Part shown: one piece after another, positions 41,047-43,264 of the stretch | Layout: each line of letters begins with the position of its first letter | How positions within the stretch are numbered: position 1 is the first letter of the stretch | NCBI GenBank assembly: GCA_944386805.1 | Contig: CALXCO010000019.1 | Span: forward strand, 1-43,264 | From: an uncultured Clostridia bacterium | GTDB taxonomy: Bacteria > Bacillota > Clostridia > Oscillospirales > Ruminococcaceae | Length of the DNA: 43,264 nucleotides | Direction of reading: 5' to 3' | Notes under the pieces: generated by a model | The model's input: only the letters and a program-made list of their open reading frames with translations | Databases searched by the model: none | What the model was told of the DNA's origin: nothing | Position numbers and translations under genes: made by a program

Positions 41047-43107
41047 ATGAAACAGTATGATGCAGCCAATATCCGCAACATTGCGGTCGTCGGTCACAGC
41101 GGTTCGGGCAAAACCACGCTGGTTGAAGCGTTGGCTTACCGTACCGGCGCTGTCGACCGTTTGGGTAAAGTGACTGAAGGCAATACCATCTCTGACTACG
41201 ATCCCGAAGAGATCAAACGCACTTCCTCTCTGAACCTTTCTATCGTTCCGATCGAGTATTCTGATACCAAAATCAACCTGCTCGATGCACCTGGTCTGTT
41301 TGACTTTGCGCTCGGACAGACCGAGGCCATCCGTGCCGCTGATACCGTCCTGATTGCGATGTCCGGTAAATCCGGCCTGACCGTCGGTGCACAGAAGGCA
41401 TTCCGTGAGGCGGAAGAACTGAAAAAACCCCGTGCAATCTTTATCGGTAAGATGGATTCTCCTCACGCCGATTTCTATAAGGTCCTTGAGGAACTGATTC
41501 ACCAGTTTGGCGCACAGATCTGCCCGGTTGTCGTTCCCTTTATTGAAGACCATAAGGTAAAATGCTACATCGACCTGATCGGCATGAAAGCCTATACTTA
41601 TGAAAACGGCTCCCGTCAGGAAATCAAAATGCCGGATATGGGCCACCGTCTGGAAGGCCTGGTCAGCGCAATCTCTGAGGCTGTCGCTGAGGTTGACGAC
41701 GAACTGATGGAAAAATACTTCTCCGGTGAGGAATTTACCATGCTGGAACTTGTGCAGGGCCTGCACAAGGGCATCTTTAACGGCACCATCACCCCTGTAT
41801 TCAGCGGCAGTGCACTGGAACAGCAGGGTCTGACCCTTCTGTTGGGTGCAATGGTTTCGATGTTCCCGTCGGCGACAGAGGTTGCCCGTGAGGAAGGCGA
41901 GACTGAGGATGAGGTCATCGAGGTCAAGTGCGATATCGAAAAACCTGTCTGTGCTTATGTCCTTGCGACGGTTGCCGACCCGTTTGTCGGAAAACTGTCC
42001 TATGTCAAGGTTCTGTCCGGTAAGATTACCGCCGATACTGAGCTGTATAATACCCGTACCGGCGTGACCGAACGTCCCGGCAAACTGCTGTTTATCCGCG
42101 GCAAGAAGCAGGAAGAAATCAAGGAGGTTACCGCGGGCGATATCTGCGCAATCTCCAAACTGACTGCCAATACCGGCGACTCGCTCTGTGATCCGGCGCG
42201 TCCGATCACCCTTGCACGTCCCAAATTCCCGAAACCCTGCTACTCGATGGCAGTTAAGGCTAAAGGCAAGGGCGGTGAGTCCAAGATCTCGACTGCGATT
42301 GCCCGTATCCTCGAAGAAGATCCCACCCTGTCCTATACGACCGACCCTGAGACCCGTGAGCAGATCCTCTCCGGTCTGGGCGAACAGCACCTGGATGTCA
42401 CCCTTTCCAAGCTGAAATCCAAGTTTGGCGTTGATGTCCTGCTGGAGACTCCGACCGTCGCTTATCGTGAGACGATTCGGAAACCGGTTAAGGTTCAGGG
42501 CAAACATAAGAAACAGTCGGGCGGTCATGGCCAGTACGGCGACGTCTGGATTGAGTTTGAACCCTGCGACAGTGAAGGTCTGGTATTTGCCGAAAATGTC
42601 TTCGGTGGTGCTGTTCCCCGTAACTTCTTCCCGGCAGTCGAAAAGGGCTTGCAGGAATGTGTCAAGAAGGGTGTTCTGGCCGGTTATCCGGTTGTCGGCC
42701 TGAAAGCGACGCTGGTCGACGGCAGCTATCACCCTGTTGACTCGAATGAAATGTCCTTTAAGATGGCAGCATCGATTGCGTATAAGAACGGCTTGCCTCA
42801 GGCTTCTCCGGTTATTCTGGAGCCGATCGGCAGCCTGTCGGTACTGGTTCCCGAAGGGGTTACCGGCGACATCATGGGCGATTTGAACAAACGCCGCGGC
42901 AGAGTTCTGGGCATGAATGCGATGCCTTACGGTATGACCGAAATTGTCGCCGAAGTTCCGATGAGCGAGATGCAGACATATGCGACGACGGTTCGCCAGA
43001 TGACCCAGGGTGCCGGCAGCTTTACGCTGGAATTTGCCCGTTACGAACAGCTTCCCGCACAGCTGGAAGCCGGTGTCATCGCCGCCAGCAAGAACAAAGA
43101 CGAATAA
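41047..43107 (+). CDS. Elongation factor G-like GTPase
   Basis: The 686-residue protein has all EF-G domains in order: GTPase (1-270), domain II, III, IV (about 460-600) and V. The P-loop is GHSGSGKT (16-23). Switch II is DAPGLFDF (81-88), where ordinary EF-G has DTPGH and uses the His for GTP hydrolysis. The G4 motif is GKMD (135-138) instead of NKMD. It is therefore an EF-G paralogue (FusA2/EF-G2-like) and not the main translocase; its role may be in ribosome rescue, recycling or stress. Codon bias is strong, suggesting good expression. It has its own promoter and a leader hairpin. Repeat copy D follows its stop at once. Confidence 0.9.
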   Translation: MKQYDAANIRNIAVVGHSGSGKTTLVEALAYRTGAVDRLGKVTEGNTISDYDPEEIKRTSSLNLSIVPIEYSDTKINLLDAPGLFDFALGQTEAIRAADTVLIAMSGKSGLTVGAQKAFREAEELKKPRAIFIGKMDSPHADFYKVLEELIHQFGAQICPVVVPFIEDHKVKCYIDLIGMKAYTYENGSRQEIKMPDMGHRLEGLVSAISEAVAEVDDELMEKYFSGEEFTMLELVQGLHKGIFNGTITPVFSGSALEQQGLTLLLGAMVSMFPSATEVAREEGETEDEVIEVKCDIEKPVCAYVLATVADPFVGKLSYVKVLSGKITADTELYNTRTGVTERPGKLLFIRGKKQEEIKEVTAGDICAISKLTANTGDSLCDPARPITLARPKFPKPCYSMAVKAKGKGGESKISTAIARILEEDPTLSYTTDPETREQILSGLGEQHLDVTLSKLKSKFGVDVLLETPTVAYRETIRKPVKVQGKHKKQSGGHGQYGDVWIEFEPCDSEGLVFAENVFGGAVPRNFFPAVEKGLQECVKKGVLAGYPVVGLKATLVDGSYHPVDSNEMSFKMAASIAYKNGLPQASPVILEPIGSLSVLVPEGVTGDIMGDLNKRRGRVLGMNAMPYGMTEIVAEVPMSEMQTYATTVRQMTQGAGSFTLEFARYEQLPAQLEAGVIAASKNKDE

Positions 43108-43264
43108 GCGCGGTGTCCGCGCTGACAGTTCGCGATGATCGCTCCTGCTTCGCAATCCGCTCGATTGCAATGATAACAGCCTGAGCGAACGCGCCGGGTG
43201 GCGTGTCGCCACGGACTTGTTCGCGTTGGTCGCCCGCGTTCCGACGGGCTCGGTTGCGAGGGTA
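43108..43264 (+). repeat. Structured repeat, copy D, directly after the EF-G-like stop
   Basis: The head hairpin GCGCG-gtgtc-CGCGC starts on the first base after TAA. Unit 1 is close to unit 1 of copy B and ends GTGGCGTGTCGCCAC. Unit 2 begins TTGTTCGCG and has the inner hairpin GCCCG-cgttccga-CGGGC (43232-43249), with the same loop as copies A and B but a different, still paired stem. The copy is cut by the window end. Confidence 0.8.

Noticed and set aside
40621-43212. An 863-codon open frame antisense to the EF-G-like gene
   Set aside because: It mirrors the biased codon use of a clear gene, has no family motifs and no ribosome site, and its start lies in repeat copy D.

Overview
The window looks like chromosomal DNA of an anaerobic Gram-positive bacterium, most likely a gut clostridium of the Ruminococcaceae/Oscillospiraceae type. 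This is inferred from gene content: CBS/DRTGG pyrophosphatase, rubrerythrin, an FTR-like protein beside thioredoxin, an EFR1-type flavodoxin/ferredoxin, dapL-type aminotransferase and a molybdenum hydroxylase. Strong AGGAGG-like ribosome sites, sigma-A promoters and many stem-loop terminators agree with this. No rRNA, tRNA, CRISPR array, transposase or phage gene was seen.

Layout. 1-3835: ppaC and a nucleoside hydrolase (minus strand) flanked by two copies of a structured intergenic repeat. 3836-8850: an XRE/membrane regulator, a possible small RNA, a lipoprotein, and a two-component system whose kinase has a long basic tail. 8865-15711: a membrane protein, beta-phosphoglucomutase, two unrecognised genes, a GH3 enzyme, a second lipoprotein and a metallophosphoesterase. 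15800-17054: a redox cluster with rubrerythrin divergent from an FTR-like protein and thioredoxin. 17113-19814: minus-strand esterase, Crp/Fnr regulator, an exported protein apparently needing a -1 frameshift, and a GNAT. 20019-24181: a four-gene xanthine-dehydrogenase-type operon (FAD, 2Fe-2S and Mo subunits plus a MocA-like cytidylyltransferase). 24450-27045: an XRE regulator, a histidine phosphatase and a DUF975-like membrane protein. 27536-30334: gdhA with a repeat copy directly after its stop, then a DUF1287 protein and a PH-like membrane protein. 30386-32798: an Rrf2 regulator, two matching palindromic operators, a decayed quinone-oxidoreductase gene and an EFR1-type protein. 33051-35507: an ECF sigma/anti-sigma pair and a D,D-carboxypeptidase. 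35605-40672: aminotransferase, GNAT, GH1 and type-B carboxylesterase (minus strand). 41047-43107: an EF-G-like GTPase followed directly by another repeat copy.

The most unusual signal is the repeat family. Four copies (1-300, 3069-3271, 28886-29033, 43108-end) share a head hairpin whose stem bases change in compensating pairs. In three copies this hairpin starts at or directly after the stop codon of ppaC, gdhA or the EF-G-like gene. They share the core GAACGCGCCGGG, and three of them show repeat units with covarying inner hairpins. Two copies carry a longer tail of further hairpins that keep their loops but change their stems. Other signals are a dnaX-like -1 frameshift site in the exported-protein gene, a paired Rrf2 operator in front of a pseudogene, a terminator-like hairpin in the leader of the ECF sigma gene, and the 3' relic of a lost second GH1 gene.
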